NCBI GenBank assembly: GCA_040752295.1
Contig: JBFMFE010000127.1
Span: 1 to 21,717, forward strand
Reading direction: 5' to 3'
Source: JBFMFE01 sp040752295
GTDB lineage: Bacteria > UBP15 > UBA6099 > JBFMBQ01
DNA length: 21,717 nucleotides
Shown: positions 1 to 7,619 of the stretch, piece by piece
Numbering within the stretch: position 1 is the first letter of the stretch
Layout: each line of letters opens with the position of its first letter
Translations under genes and position numbers: made by a program
Notes under the pieces: generated by a model
Databases searched by the model: none
What the model was told of the DNA's origin: nothing
Seen by the model: the letters and a program-made list of their open reading frames with translations, nothing else

Positions 1-1
1 C

Positions 2-829
2 GCCGGCGCCGCGCTCGACGTCTTCGAGGTCGAACCGCCCGTGAACAACCCCCTCCTCTCTCTCCCCAACGTGATCGCCACGCCGCACCTCGGCGCCTCC
101 ACCGAGGAAGCGCAGACGGGCGTCTCCGTGGACATCGCAAAACAACTCCTCGACTTCTTCGACGGCATACCCCCGGCAAACGCCATCAACCTTCAGCCCC
201 TTACCCATGAGGAAATCCCGCTCCACGTGCCCTACTTCAACCTCGCCGGAAAACTGGGCAGACTCCACTCCTTCATGCTCGAAGGTCCGGTAAGATCGCT
301 GGACGTCACCTACTGCGGCGGCTTCGCCTCCATCAAGCGCCCGCTCGTCACAAGCCATATCCTCGAAGGCTTCCTGAAGCCCGCCACCGAGGACGTCACC
401 TGCGTCAACGCCGCCCTCCTCGCCAGAGAACGCGGCATAAAGTTCTCCGAAACCGTCACCGACAAAAAGGCGAAATACCACGAACTGATCACCGTCGAAG
501 TGACCACTCCGCAACGGACCGTCAGCGCATCCGGCACCCTCTTCAACGGGGAGCCGCGCATCGTTGACGTCAACGGCTACAGCATTGACCTCGTGCCGGA
601 GGGAACCGTCCTGTTCGTCAAACACATGGACCGCCCCGGCATGATCGGCGCCGTCGGTACCCTCCTCGGCTCTCACAACATCAACATCGCGGGTATGCAG
701 GTCGGAAGAAAAGAGGTCAGGGGCGAAGCCGTCATGGCCCTCATGCTCGACGACCCCATCCCCGAAACGGTAATGAAAAAACTCCTCAAGCTGAAATTCA
801 TAGAAAACGCGCGCGTCGTGAAGTTCTGA
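2..829 (+). CDS. serA: D-3-phosphoglycerate dehydrogenase, C-terminal part (5' end outside window)
   Basis: SerA oxidises 3-phosphoglycerate to 3-phosphohydroxypyruvate, the first step of serine synthesis in the cytoplasm. The reading frame is open to the left edge, so the start and most of the Rossmann domain are missing; 275 residues remain. The visible part begins with the end of the catalytic region (ALDVFEVEPP, then TPHLGAS with the catalytic histidine). An intervening ASB-type domain follows, and the last ~75 residues are an ACT domain (start GTVLFVKHMDRPGMIG, with HNINIAGMQVGR). This is the long three-domain SerA type, in which the ACT domain commonly binds serine for feedback control. 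It is the only plus-strand gene and converges on the LinD-like gene across a terminator hairpin. Identification is very secure; allosteric control is inferred from the domain only. Confidence 0.97.
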   Translation, partial: AGAALDVFEVEPPVNNPLLSLPNVIATPHLGASTEEAQTGVSVDIAKQLLDFFDGIPPANAINLQPLTHEEIPLHVPYFNLAGKLGRLHSFMLEGPVRSLDVTYCGGFASIKRPLVTSHILEGFLKPATEDVTCVNAALLARERGIKFSETVTDKKAKYHELITVEVTTPQRTVSASGTLFNGEPRIVDVNGYSIDLVPEGTVLFVKHMDRPGMIGAVGTLLGSHNINIAGMQVGRKEVRGEAVMALMLDDPIPETVMKKLLKLKFIENARVVKF

Positions 830-865
830 AAAAACCGGATTATTCCCGCCTCACGAATAATCCGG
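829..865 (-). terminator. Rho-independent terminator of the LinD-like gene (possibly shared with serA)
   Basis: A perfect inverted repeat has arms ccggattattc (835-845) and gaataatccgg (855-865) around a 9-base loop. On the minus strand the hairpin is followed by six T (829-834), the classical intrinsic terminator layout, and it starts 11 bases beyond the stop of the minus-strand gene. In the plus direction no T run follows, so any stop of serA transcripts here would be weaker. Confidence 0.85.
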
Positions 866-876
866 GAACCCCCCGC

Positions 877-2415
877 CTACTTCACCACCATCTCGAACTC
901 GACCTCGCCGCTCACCGGGGTCTTTATCCTCACCGCCCCGCCCCCGGCGGCGTAGTTCCCGTACGGCGCGCCGTTGCGCGTCAGCGCCTTCACGCCGCGC
1001 ACGTTTCCGCAGACGATCTCGGTCTCGCCGCCCGGCTCTCCGCCCGCTCTCAACACGGTGAAGCGCAGCGTGTCCGAGTCCCTGAAAAACTCCGCCTTCT
1101 TCACCGTCACGTCCGGGTACGCGACGCTCGCGACGTAAGGCTCCCCCTCGTGGAGCCTGAAAAACGGCTCGCGGTACATCTCCCTGAGCGAGTCGCCTTC
1201 CGTAACCATGGCGGCGGCGAGGTTGGCGGTCACCCACAACCTCGTGTCCGGCTCGGTGTCGTAGTAGTAGCTCTCCCTCATCCCGTCGCCGTCCCAGTCG
1301 GCGAACGTCCCCGCGAGATTCTCAAAGTATTGAAATACCTCCCGCGCCTTCCCCTCCCCGGACCTCAGACACTGGCTCTCGACGAGCGGGTAGAACGACG
1401 TCCCGGATGTGTCCTTGATCCCAGCCATCTGCGCCACTGTCGTGCTCCTGTAATAGATGCCGCCCCCGTCCGCCACGCGCCACAGTCTGCTGTCCCTCAT
1501 CGTCTCCCACCCCTCGCACACGAAGCGCGGGTTGGAGGTCCACGGATACATCCACGCCAGCGCCCAGCCGTCGGAACCGGGCGTGCCGAATCCCGTCGCC
1601 CACACTCCGCGGTCCCGCATGTACGTTATCTTCAGGTATTCCTTCCCCTTCTCCTTCGGCAGGCGTCCGTTCTCCTCCATCCACGCGCGCCACTTCTCGT
1701 CGAGCGCCGTGAACTTCGTCCCGTGTATCGCGTCGTAGAGCGCAAACGCGTTGTGCGGGTGATCGTTGCATATTATGAACACCATGTCCGGCTCGCAGGA
1801 TATCCCGCCGATCGGCTCCAGGGCGACCTGGTCGTACATCGCCTTCATGAGCTTCTCCGCGGTGTAATGGATTGCCGTCTCCTCGTCCCATACGAAATCC
1901 CAGCCCTCCGTCGAGTATTTCATGTCCCCGGTTATGGACTCGTACAGGGCAATCAACTGCGCCAGGTGACCGCTGTACATTATGTTCTCCCACGCCACCG
2001 GGTCGGGAAAGTGCGGATCGTCCTTCCAGTACACCTCGATGAAATCCCACACGCGCTTTTCCACCATCCGGCGCACGGAATCGTCTAAAATCCTCGCCGT
2101 CGCCTCGCGGTACGCCGGCGTCTTGTACGCCATCGCGGCGGCGGCGTATCCTAAAAACGCGAGGCTGTAACGGATGGACTCCAGCCCGAGCTGATTCTCG
2201 TGCACGTACCAGCCCTCCCAGCCGTCCCCGCCCTCGTTGAGAAAGGTAAGCTCCGCGAACCACCTCTGAATTGCCAGCTGTTTGTCCGTAAGCCCCGCGG
2301 CGTTCTCCGTCCCCTCGAGGCTTTTCTCCTTCACGTCGAGCGCCCGGGCAGGAACCGAACCGGCGGCGACGAGCGCGCTCACGGCGATCGCGGCAGCGCC
2401 CAGCGGGCTTTCCAC
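877..2415 (-). CDS. Secreted linalool dehydratase/isomerase (LinD)-like protein, probable frameshift in signal peptide
   Basis: The middle of this 512-residue protein matches my memory of the linalool dehydratase/isomerase family (Ldi). It has ENIMYSGHL at 143-151 (LinD: ENIMYKGHL, with an active-site histidine) and CEPDMVFIIC at 207-216, which keeps both active-site cysteines nine residues apart. IRYSLAF at 81-87 and HGTKF at 231-235 also align. LinD interconverts linalool, geraniol and myrcene in the periplasm; the substrate here is unknown. The segment holding the LinD catalytic aspartate (around residues 57-70 here) looks shorter. About 90 C-terminal residues look like an added beta domain. 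A hydrophobic stretch and ARA cleavage site at 8-25 suggest export. The GTG start has a poor ribosome site. An ATG at 2427-2429, behind AAGGGAG, would give a better basic signal peptide if one A were restored near 2411. A TATGAT at 2490-2495 may be its -10 box. Confidence 0.72.
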   Translation of the reverse strand: MESPLGAAAIAVSALVAAGSVPARALDVKEKSLEGTENAAGLTDKQLAIQRWFAELTFLNEGGDGWEGWYVHENQLGLESIRYSLAFLGYAAAAMAYKTPAYREATARILDDSVRRMVEKRVWDFIEVYWKDDPHFPDPVAWENIMYSGHLAQLIALYESITGDMKYSTEGWDFVWDEETAIHYTAEKLMKAMYDQVALEPIGGISCEPDMVFIICNDHPHNAFALYDAIHGTKFTALDEKWRAWMEENGRLPKEKGKEYLKITYMRDRGVWATGFGTPGSDGWALAWMYPWTSNPRFVCEGWETMRDSRLWRVADGGGIYYRSTTVAQMAGIKDTSGTSFYPLVESQCLRSGEGKAREVFQYFENLAGTFADWDGDGMRESYYYDTEPDTRLWVTANLAAAMVTEGDSLREMYREPFFRLHEGEPYVASVAYPDVTVKKAEFFRDSDTLRFTVLRAGGEPGGETEIVCGNVRGVKALTRNGAPYGNYAAGGGAVRIKTPVSGEVEFEMVVK

Positions 2416-2585
2416 GCCGGCGTCTTCATCGAATCGCGTCTCCCTTCATGCGCGCCGCCCCCCCAGCGGGCTGTCCGCGCCCCGTTGACATCATACCCCG
2501 AAATCGTCCCCGTCCCACGAGCCGCGCCGGCTTCAAACGAGTGACCCGTCCCGGATTCAGAAAAGCGAACGGCGCCCCGGAAACA

Positions 2586-3398
2586 CTACCCCGCCGAGGC
2601 TATCCTGTAATATTGACCGAGAATATTGGACATTATCATGAACCCGATAAACATCGTGAAAATAACGCACACGATCAGCCCCACCAGTCCCACCATACTC
2701 ACTATCGAGGCGCCGATGCTGAAAACGAAAGCGAGCAGAAGCTGCCCCGGATGCCTTTTTATCATGCCCAGCACCCTCGAAAACTGGAAGAACGCGCCGT
2801 AATTCTCCTCGGCGCCCACGACCGAAAGCGCCGCCATCACGTACAGACCGATCCCCAGGGACGCCGCATAATAAATAAGAATCCCCAAAATGCCTAAAAC
2901 CGGGACCCGGCTCAAAACAAAAACCACGACAGCGAGAGGAACATAAACGACAATCGCAAAACCGATGTAGTAAACAAACGTCAGAAATCCCCTCTTGAGA
3001 CACTCCCCAAGGTCCCATTCTGGCAGCGGAACGTCCCTCCCCTCCGCGGCGTCCTTTATCACGCGAAGACCGTAACCGTAAATCATGAACCACCCGACCA
3101 ACGGTATCAGAAAAAGAAATCCGCCTGCCAGAACCTTCGATAACCACTTCTCATCTTTGAATACGAACGTGAACGCTCTCTCTCCGTCAATCGAACCGCC
3201 CGGACCGGCGCCCGCAGCGGGGCGCGGTGTCCGCGGCTGACTCGCCGCCGGCTGCGCGGGCGGAGCGTCCAGCGCGGGAATCCGCGGCGGCGAGGTCATC
3301 GCCTGTGTTGGGGCGGAAGACACTTCCTGCTTCGCGCCGCACCCGGTGCAGAATTTTGCGCCGTCGGGCAGTGCCTTCCCGCAGTTGTGACAAAACAT
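2586..3398 (-). CDS. Zinc-ribbon DUF4013 membrane protein
   Basis: The function is unknown. Residues 3-20 form a small zinc ribbon with two CxxC pairs (C3, C6, C17, C20). A proline/alanine-rich linker runs to about residue 70. A DUF4013-type membrane domain follows, beginning EKWLSKVLAGGFLFLIPLVG and containing the family's GYGLRV turn. Hydrophobic segments lie at about 88-108, 137-162, 165-192 and 217-257, so four to six membrane spans. The start is secure: ATG with AAGGAGA eight bases upstream and a consensus promoter before that, so the gene appears to be transcribed alone. The zinc ribbon should sit in the cytoplasm. Such double-CxxC heads on membrane proteins often serve protein-protein or nucleic-acid contacts, but nothing in the sequence tells which. 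Confidence 0.85.
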   Translation of the reverse strand: MFCHNCGKALPDGAKFCTGCGAKQEVSSAPTQAMTSPPRIPALDAPPAQPAASQPRTPRPAAGAGPGGSIDGERAFTFVFKDEKWLSKVLAGGFLFLIPLVGWFMIYGYGLRVIKDAAEGRDVPLPEWDLGECLKRGFLTFVYYIGFAIVVYVPLAVVVFVLSRVPVLGILGILIYYAASLGIGLYVMAALSVVGAEENYGAFFQFSRVLGMIKRHPGQLLLAFVFSIGASIVSMVGLVGLIVCVIFTMFIGFMIMSNILGQYYRIASAG

Positions 3399-3426
3399 GC
3401 TCCGATCTCCTTATTGTTTTGCAACG

Positions 3427-3455
3427 ATTGTACCAGCGCATGTAAACCTTTTCAA
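3427..3455 (-). promoter_or_regulatory. Sigma-70-type promoter of the DUF4013 gene
   Basis: On the minus strand, -35 TTGAAA (3450-3455) and -10 TACAAT (3427-3432) are separated by exactly 17 bases. The predicted transcript would start around 3420, giving a leader of about 20 bases before the AAGGAGA ribosome site and the ATG at 3398. Confidence 0.8.
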
Positions 3456-3600
3456 CCGTCCGTTTCACGAATCGTCTTTTTTCTTCCGGACGGCGACGTG
3501 GTAAAATATAATCGTCATGCTCCGATTTTCACAAATGCCCTCTACAAAAATGTCGCCCTCTTAAAAATACTGACGGCATGCCCAAAAGCCGGGGAGAAAC

Positions 3601-3674
3601 CGCGCCCGGGAGGATTCGAACCCCCAGCCCACGGAGCCGAAGTCCGTTGCTCTGTCCAGTTGAGCTACGGGCGC
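3601..3674 (-). tRNA. tRNA-Arg (anticodon UCG)
   Basis: Read on the minus strand, the gene has acceptor arms GCGCCCG and CGGGCGC, D stem GCTC/GAGC, anticodon stem ACGGA/TCCGT around loop CTTCGGC (anticodon TCG, reading CGA), and the T arm with GGTTCGAATCC. The acceptor arms are the same as I recall for E. coli tRNA-Arg(CCG), which supports the arginine call. The discriminator is G at 3601, and the next bases are GTT, so CCA is not encoded. A promoter lies about 30 bases upstream. Confidence 0.95.
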
Positions 3675-3710
3675 AGACCGCTCAAGCGCGCGTCAACATC
3701 CCTCATCTTA

Positions 3711-3738
3711 AATGTACCCCTCCCTCCGGCGATGTCAA
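3711..3738 (-). promoter_or_regulatory. Promoter of tRNA-Arg
   Basis: On the minus strand, a consensus -35 TTGACA (3733-3738) is followed after 16 bases by TACATT (3711-3716). The start site would fall near 3704, some 30 bases before the mature tRNA 5' end at 3674, a normal 5' leader for RNase P. Confidence 0.68.
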
Positions 3739-3845
3739 CGCCCGCCGCCGGTAACCGCCCACATGCCGTCTTTCGCTCCGGCACGGTTATCGGTAATTTT
3801 ACGTTGATAACTGTTTTATGCCGGCGCTTACGACAGCGGCGCCCC

Positions 3846-4979
3846 TTACGTCCGTTGAATCCCGGACATCCCCGGAATCCTGTACCTGAGAAGACGAATA
3901 AAGTAGTTGAAATTCTTAAGCGGCACGTCGGGTTGTACGCAGTGGTCCACGGACGGAATGTACCCGCCCGACTTCAGAAGCGGCAGGGCTTTCGCCATCA
4001 CCTCGCCGTCTATCTCCTCGCGACCCTTCTCCAGGACGCGCTTGTCAAGCCCGCCCATGATTGCGAGCCTGTCACCGTACTCCTCCCGCACCTTCACGAC
4101 GTCCATGCCGGACTGCACCTCGAATGGATACATCACGTTCACGCCCGCCTCGATGAACAACGGGATAAGAAGCGTGCAGTCCCCGTCGGTGTCCACCCAG
4201 AAACCAGTGACGCCCAGTTCCCTGCCGCGGGCGATGACCTCCGCGTAATACGGCGACATGAATTCGCGGAACGTCCCGGGCGAAATCATGGGACCTGCCC
4301 TGTAGCACATGTCCTCCCAGAACTGGACGAAGTCCAGACGGGCGCGCTTCGCCAGCCTCGTCATGCACCCCGTGCAAAGCTCGACCCATTGTTCCGCGAT
4401 CTCGTGCAGCAGCTCAGGGTCGTCCCGGTACGCCGTCATCAGCCGCTCGAAACCAAGAAGGTGGCGGTGCGTCCCGAACACACCGGAGAACACGATGCCG
4501 AGCGGCGCGCGAAGCGCCGCGGAAAGACCGATCATGGCGTTGAAAAGCGGATTGTCGAGTCTGCCCGGCGTCCCCGGTCTCAGCCGCCTGCGCAGATGGT
4601 CGAAGTCGTCCATGCTCTTGACGGGGAAATCGAGGTATTCGGGAATCGTTGAACCGCCGCTCCTGAAGACCCTGACCATGCAGCCGGCGGTGTCACGCAC
4701 GATCTTGTATTTATCCGTCTTTTCGATGGTCCTTCTGCGGAACCTCGGGAAGAAGCCCGGCTCATCGGCGCCGCCCACCGGAAGCGGAAACATGGGATCG
4801 TAACGGAAATAGGCGAACGCCGCCGCGGCGTGCGCCGCCGCCGCGCGCGGCATCCCCTCCCCCGCCCACCGCGCCAGCGTCTCATCCCAGAACCCTATTG
4901 TCTCGAGCCGCCACGGACGGTCGGTCTCCTGAAACCGCGTCACGGCGTTCAGCCTCTCGCGCGGAGTCATCTTTTTCAC
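3846..4979 (-). CDS. URO-D superfamily protein (not heme-type), likely methyltransferase-like
   Basis: This 377-residue protein has the TIM-barrel pattern of the uroporphyrinogen decarboxylase superfamily: MTPRERLNAV near the start, then WEDMCYRAGPMISPGTFREF, GFWVDTDGD, NVMYPFEVQSGMDVV, GGLDKRVL and GGYIPSVDHCVQPDVP (H346, C347) near the end. The N-terminal RPxWxMRQAGRY block of true HemE is absent, so heme synthesis is unlikely. Relatives include corrinoid-dependent methyltransferases and many uncharacterised proteins of uncultured bacteria. Translation probably starts at GTG 4979 behind GGGAAGGGG; the ATG three codons later is possible. It lies 21 bases after the trpB stop with no terminator seen between, so it is probably the last gene of the trp transcript. 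Its link to tryptophan metabolism, if any, is unknown. Confidence 0.85.
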   Translation of the reverse strand: MKKMTPRERLNAVTRFQETDRPWRLETIGFWDETLARWAGEGMPRAAAAHAAAAFAYFRYDPMFPLPVGGADEPGFFPRFRRRTIEKTDKYKIVRDTAGCMVRVFRSGGSTIPEYLDFPVKSMDDFDHLRRRLRPGTPGRLDNPLFNAMIGLSAALRAPLGIVFSGVFGTHRHLLGFERLMTAYRDDPELLHEIAEQWVELCTGCMTRLAKRARLDFVQFWEDMCYRAGPMISPGTFREFMSPYYAEVIARGRELGVTGFWVDTDGDCTLLIPLFIEAGVNVMYPFEVQSGMDVVKVREEYGDRLAIMGGLDKRVLEKGREEIDGEVMAKALPLLKSGGYIPSVDHCVQPDVPLKNFNYFIRLLRYRIPGMSGIQRT

Positions 4980-5000
4980 CGCTTGCCCCTTCCCCGCTTC

Positions 5001-6194
5001 TCAGGCGATCCCGACCTTCCTGCCCGCGTGCTGACCGATGATGTGCACGTCCTTGTCGCCACGGCCTGAAAGGTTGACGATTATCAACCTGTCCTCGCCC
5101 GCGTAGCCGTTCAACAGGTACCCGAGCGCGTGCGCCGGCTCGAGCGCCGGCATTATCCCCTCCTCGCGGCTCAACACGTGAAACGCCTCGACCGCCTCAT
5201 CGTCACCGCAGGTCTCGTACCTCACTCTCCCGGTGTCCTTAAGGTGCGAATGCTCAGGTCCCACCCCCGGATAGTCCAATCCCGCGGAAACGGAGTGCGT
5301 CTCGAGTATCTGTCCCCCCTCGTCCTGGAGAAGATACGTCATGGCTCCATGAATGACGCCCACCGACCCCCTCGACAGCGTAGCCGCGTGCAGCCCCGTC
5401 TCAAGTCCCTTCCCCGCGGCTTCCACGCCGATCATCTCCACTCCCTCGTCCTCCAGAAACGGGTGGAACAGCCCGATCGCGTTGCTCCCGCCGCCGACGC
5501 ACGCGATCAAAACGTCCGGCGGGCGCCCCTCCGCCTCCAGACACTGACGCCGCGCTTCCTCCCCGATGACCCTCTGAAGATCGCGCACTATCATCGGGAA
5601 CGGGTGAGGTCCCACCACCGACCCCAGAACGTAATGCGTGGTCGTGACGTTCGTCAACCAGTCCCTCAGCGCCTCGTTGATCGCGTCCTTGAGCGTCCGG
5701 CTCCCCGTCCCGACGGGGAATACCTTCGCCCCTAAAAACCGCATCCGGTGCACGTTCAGCTCCTGCCGCACGATGTCCTCCTCGCCCATGTACACCACGC
5801 ACTCCAGCCCGAGCAGCGCCGCGGCGGTCGCCGTCGCCACTCCGTGCTGCCCGGCGCCCGTCTCGGCGATCACACGCTCTTTCCCTATCCTCTTCGTGAT
5901 CAGCGCCTGCCCCACGGTGTTGTTGATCTTGTGCGCGCCGGTGTGACACAGGTCCTCGCGCTTCAGGTACACCTTCAGCCCGCGTCCCAGCCGCTTCGAC
6001 AGGTTGCCGGCGTAGTACAGCGGCGTGGGTCTCCCGCAGTACCGGGCGAGGAGGTAGTTCAATTCCTTCCTGAAATCGGCGTCCGCCTTCAGCGCCTCGT
6101 ACTTCTCCGCCAGTTCCTCGAGTGCGGAAAAAAGGGTCTCGGGCACGTACCTGCCGCCGAAAATCCCGAAATGTCCGTGTTCGTCGGGAAGCAT
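5001..6194 (-). CDS. trpB: Tryptophan synthase beta chain
   Basis: TrpB condenses indole with serine to form tryptophan, using pyridoxal phosphate. The 397-residue protein is full length. HTGAHKINN at 84-92 holds the PLP lysine K89, ETGAGQHG begins with the catalytic glutamate E111, and a glycine-rich phosphate loop (CVGGGSNAIGLF) and a C-terminal SGRGDKD motif are present. The start beginning GHFGIFGGRYVPETL is typical of the TrpB1 type, which normally works with TrpA. No trpA is present in this window. The start is ATG 6194, preceded by AGAGGA at suitable spacing; in-frame codons further upstream run into trpC and lack family sequence. The gap to trpC is 50 bases. Confidence 0.97.
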   Translation of the reverse strand: MLPDEHGHFGIFGGRYVPETLFSALEELAEKYEALKADADFRKELNYLLARYCGRPTPLYYAGNLSKRLGRGLKVYLKREDLCHTGAHKINNTVGQALITKRIGKERVIAETGAGQHGVATATAAALLGLECVVYMGEEDIVRQELNVHRMRFLGAKVFPVGTGSRTLKDAINEALRDWLTNVTTTHYVLGSVVGPHPFPMIVRDLQRVIGEEARRQCLEAEGRPPDVLIACVGGGSNAIGLFHPFLEDEGVEMIGVEAAGKGLETGLHAATLSRGSVGVIHGAMTYLLQDEGGQILETHSVSAGLDYPGVGPEHSHLKDTGRVRYETCGDDEAVEAFHVLSREEGIMPALEPAHALGYLLNGYAGEDRLIIVNLSGRGDKDVHIIGQHAGRKVGIA

Positions 6195-6244
6195 GGCGTT
6201 TTCCTCTGCTCTTCGCCCCTCTTTTCCGGTGCTCGCGGGGGGGG

Positions 6245-7045
6245 TCACGCGCCCAAAAGCTCGCGTGCCTTCCTCCCCGGGTCGGGCGCCGTCATCAGCG
6301 CCTCGCCCACTAAAACGCCGTGGTATCCGGCTTCCTTCATCACCCTCACGTCCTCCGGCGCGCCGATGCCGCTCTCGCTCACCCTGCATTCCGCCCCGCG
6401 CAGCAGCCCCGCGAGCCTGACGCTCGTCCGGATATCCACCTCCATCGTCGTGAGATCACGGTTGTTCACTCCGATTATATCACACGGGACGCCCGATATT
6501 TTCTCCAGTTCCCTCTCCGAGTGAATCTCCACGAGCGTTTCCATCCCGAGCGACAGCGCCAGCCGGCAGAAATCGCCGAGCCGGCTCTCCTCCAGCAGGG
6601 TCGCGATCAGCAGTACGCAGTCCGCGCCCAGCGCGCGCGACTCCACCACCTGGTACTCGTCAACGATGAAATCCTTCCTGAGAACAGGCAGCGGACAGGC
6701 GCCCTTCGCCATCGCGACGTACTCCGGCGCGCCCTGGAAAAAACGCCCCTCCGTGAGCACCGAAAGCGCCGCCGCCCCGCCCGTCGCGTATCCCCGCGCT
6801 ATCCCCTCCACGTCGAAATCACCCCTCAGCACACCCCTCGACGGCGACGCCCTCTTCACCTCTGCGATCAGCCCGACGGGCTTCCCGGCAAGCACCGCCT
6901 CCCGGAACCGGCGCGCCGGCGCGGCGCCCGCCGCCTCCGCCTCCACCGCCTCGCGCGGCAGCCTCCTCTTCATCGCCGCGACGTCCTCGCGCCGCGCCTC
7001 CACTATCCTCTCAAGAAGCGTTCTCACCGCCCACTCACCGCCCAC
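6245..7045 (-). CDS. trpC: Indole-3-glycerol phosphate synthase
   Basis: TrpC closes the indole ring, converting carboxyphenylaminodeoxyribulose phosphate to indole-3-glycerol phosphate. The 266-residue barrel is full length and single-domain, with no fused TrpF. Catalytic landmarks are AEVKRASPSRG (K64), LRKDF (K124), LVEIH (E173), GVNNRDL (N194, N195) and SESGI (S223-S225). The start is GTG 7045, chosen because GGAGGAG lies 8-14 bases upstream; it overlaps the preceding membrane-protein gene by 11 bases, which suggests translational coupling. A later in-frame GTG at 7027 lacks a well-placed ribosome site. Confidence 0.96.
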   Translation of the reverse strand: MGGEWAVRTLLERIVEARREDVAAMKRRLPREAVEAEAAGAAPARRFREAVLAGKPVGLIAEVKRASPSRGVLRGDFDVEGIARGYATGGAAALSVLTEGRFFQGAPEYVAMAKGACPLPVLRKDFIVDEYQVVESRALGADCVLLIATLLEESRLGDFCRLALSLGMETLVEIHSERELEKISGVPCDIIGVNNRDLTTMEVDIRTSVRLAGLLRGAECRVSESGIGAPEDVRVMKEAGYHGVLVGEALMTAPDPGRKARELLGA

Positions 7046-7619
7046 CCTCCGCTCTCCTCCGCATCTGCTCGAGCACGAACGGCTCAGCCTTCCCGTGCCT
7101 CCCCGGCCTGCGCGGATTCTTTGTCGTGACGAAAAACAGGCTCGTGAACAACGACAGCGCCGCCATGCCCGAATAGACCCCGCCCGTGCCGGCGGCGATC
7201 ACTATCAGCGAAAACGCGTTCAGCATGAAATACACCGGCTCCTTCCCCATCACCCTCTCCCTCTCATGAAACTGGTAGAACGCCATGAACGCCGAGAACA
7301 CGCCGTTCACGTACGCGAACGCCACCCAGAACATCTCGTCGGGAATGAACAGCCTGTTGGCGATCACAACCATCGTGACAAAAAAATACCCCAGCCGCGG
7401 AACCCCCCACCGCCTGAAAAACAGAATGCTGAACAGGATCACAAGAAAAGTCAGCGTCGCACCCACGAGAAACGCAGCCAGCCATCCCCAGTCGAAGCTC
7501 TGAAGAGACTGGTACATCTCCACCATCTCGCCGGAAGGCTTCCCGCCGCCCCTCTGGAAGCCTCCGGCGCCCGCCGCCGCCGGAAGACGAAGGAAATCCA
7601 TTGTAAGCAACGGCTTCAT
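7035..7619 (-). CDS. Membrane protein of unknown function inside the trp operon
   Basis: I do not recognise this 194-residue protein. About 43 polar or glycine-rich residues are followed by roughly five hydrophobic segments (about 46-68, 76-92, 96-115, 129-148 and 150-166) and a basic, arginine-rich tail that should be cytoplasmic. A short charged loop with FHERERVMGKEP lies between spans three and four. Its ATG overlaps the trpG stop in an ATGA junction, and its own end overlaps trpC by 11 bases, so it is almost certainly translated with the operon. Position invites a role in transport or membrane anchoring tied to tryptophan synthesis, but the sequence shows no transporter motif and none is claimed. 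A second in-frame ATG lies six codons in. Confidence 0.8.
   Translation of the reverse strand: MKPLLTMDFLRLPAAAGAGGFQRGGGKPSGEMVEMYQSLQSFDWGWLAAFLVGATLTFLVILFSILFFRRWGVPRLGYFFVTMVVIANRLFIPDEMFWVAFAYVNGVFSAFMAFYQFHERERVMGKEPVYFMLNAFSLIVIAAGTGGVYSGMAALSLFTSLFFVTTKNPRRPGRHGKAEPFVLEQMRRRAEGGR

Noticed and set aside
1150..2088. Plus-strand open frame of about 310 codons opposite the LinD-like gene
   Set aside because: The opposite strand carries recognisable family motifs throughout; the plus frame gives an arginine/histidine/proline-rich sequence without any family likeness.
2484..2490. TTGACA on the plus strand upstream of the DUF4013 gene's end
   Set aside because: No -10 at the proper distance and no plus-strand gene follows.
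3507..3512. TATAAT on the plus strand
   Set aside because: There is no good -35 at 16-18 bases and no plus-strand gene downstream before the minus-strand tRNA; probably chance in an AT-rich gap.
3786..3811. Inverted repeat gttatc...gataac after the URO-D-like gene as terminator
   Set aside because: Six-base arms with a 14-base loop and no T run on the minus strand; too weak to call.
3387..4652. Long plus-strand open frame of about 420 codons
   Set aside because: It runs antisense through the tRNA-Arg gene and the URO-D-like gene, has no ribosome site and shows the low-complexity composition of a shadow of a GC-rich gene.
3846..4979. Calling the URO-D-like gene hemE
   Set aside because: The N-terminal arginine-rich substrate-binding block of uroporphyrinogen decarboxylase is missing, and the context is tryptophan rather than heme synthesis.
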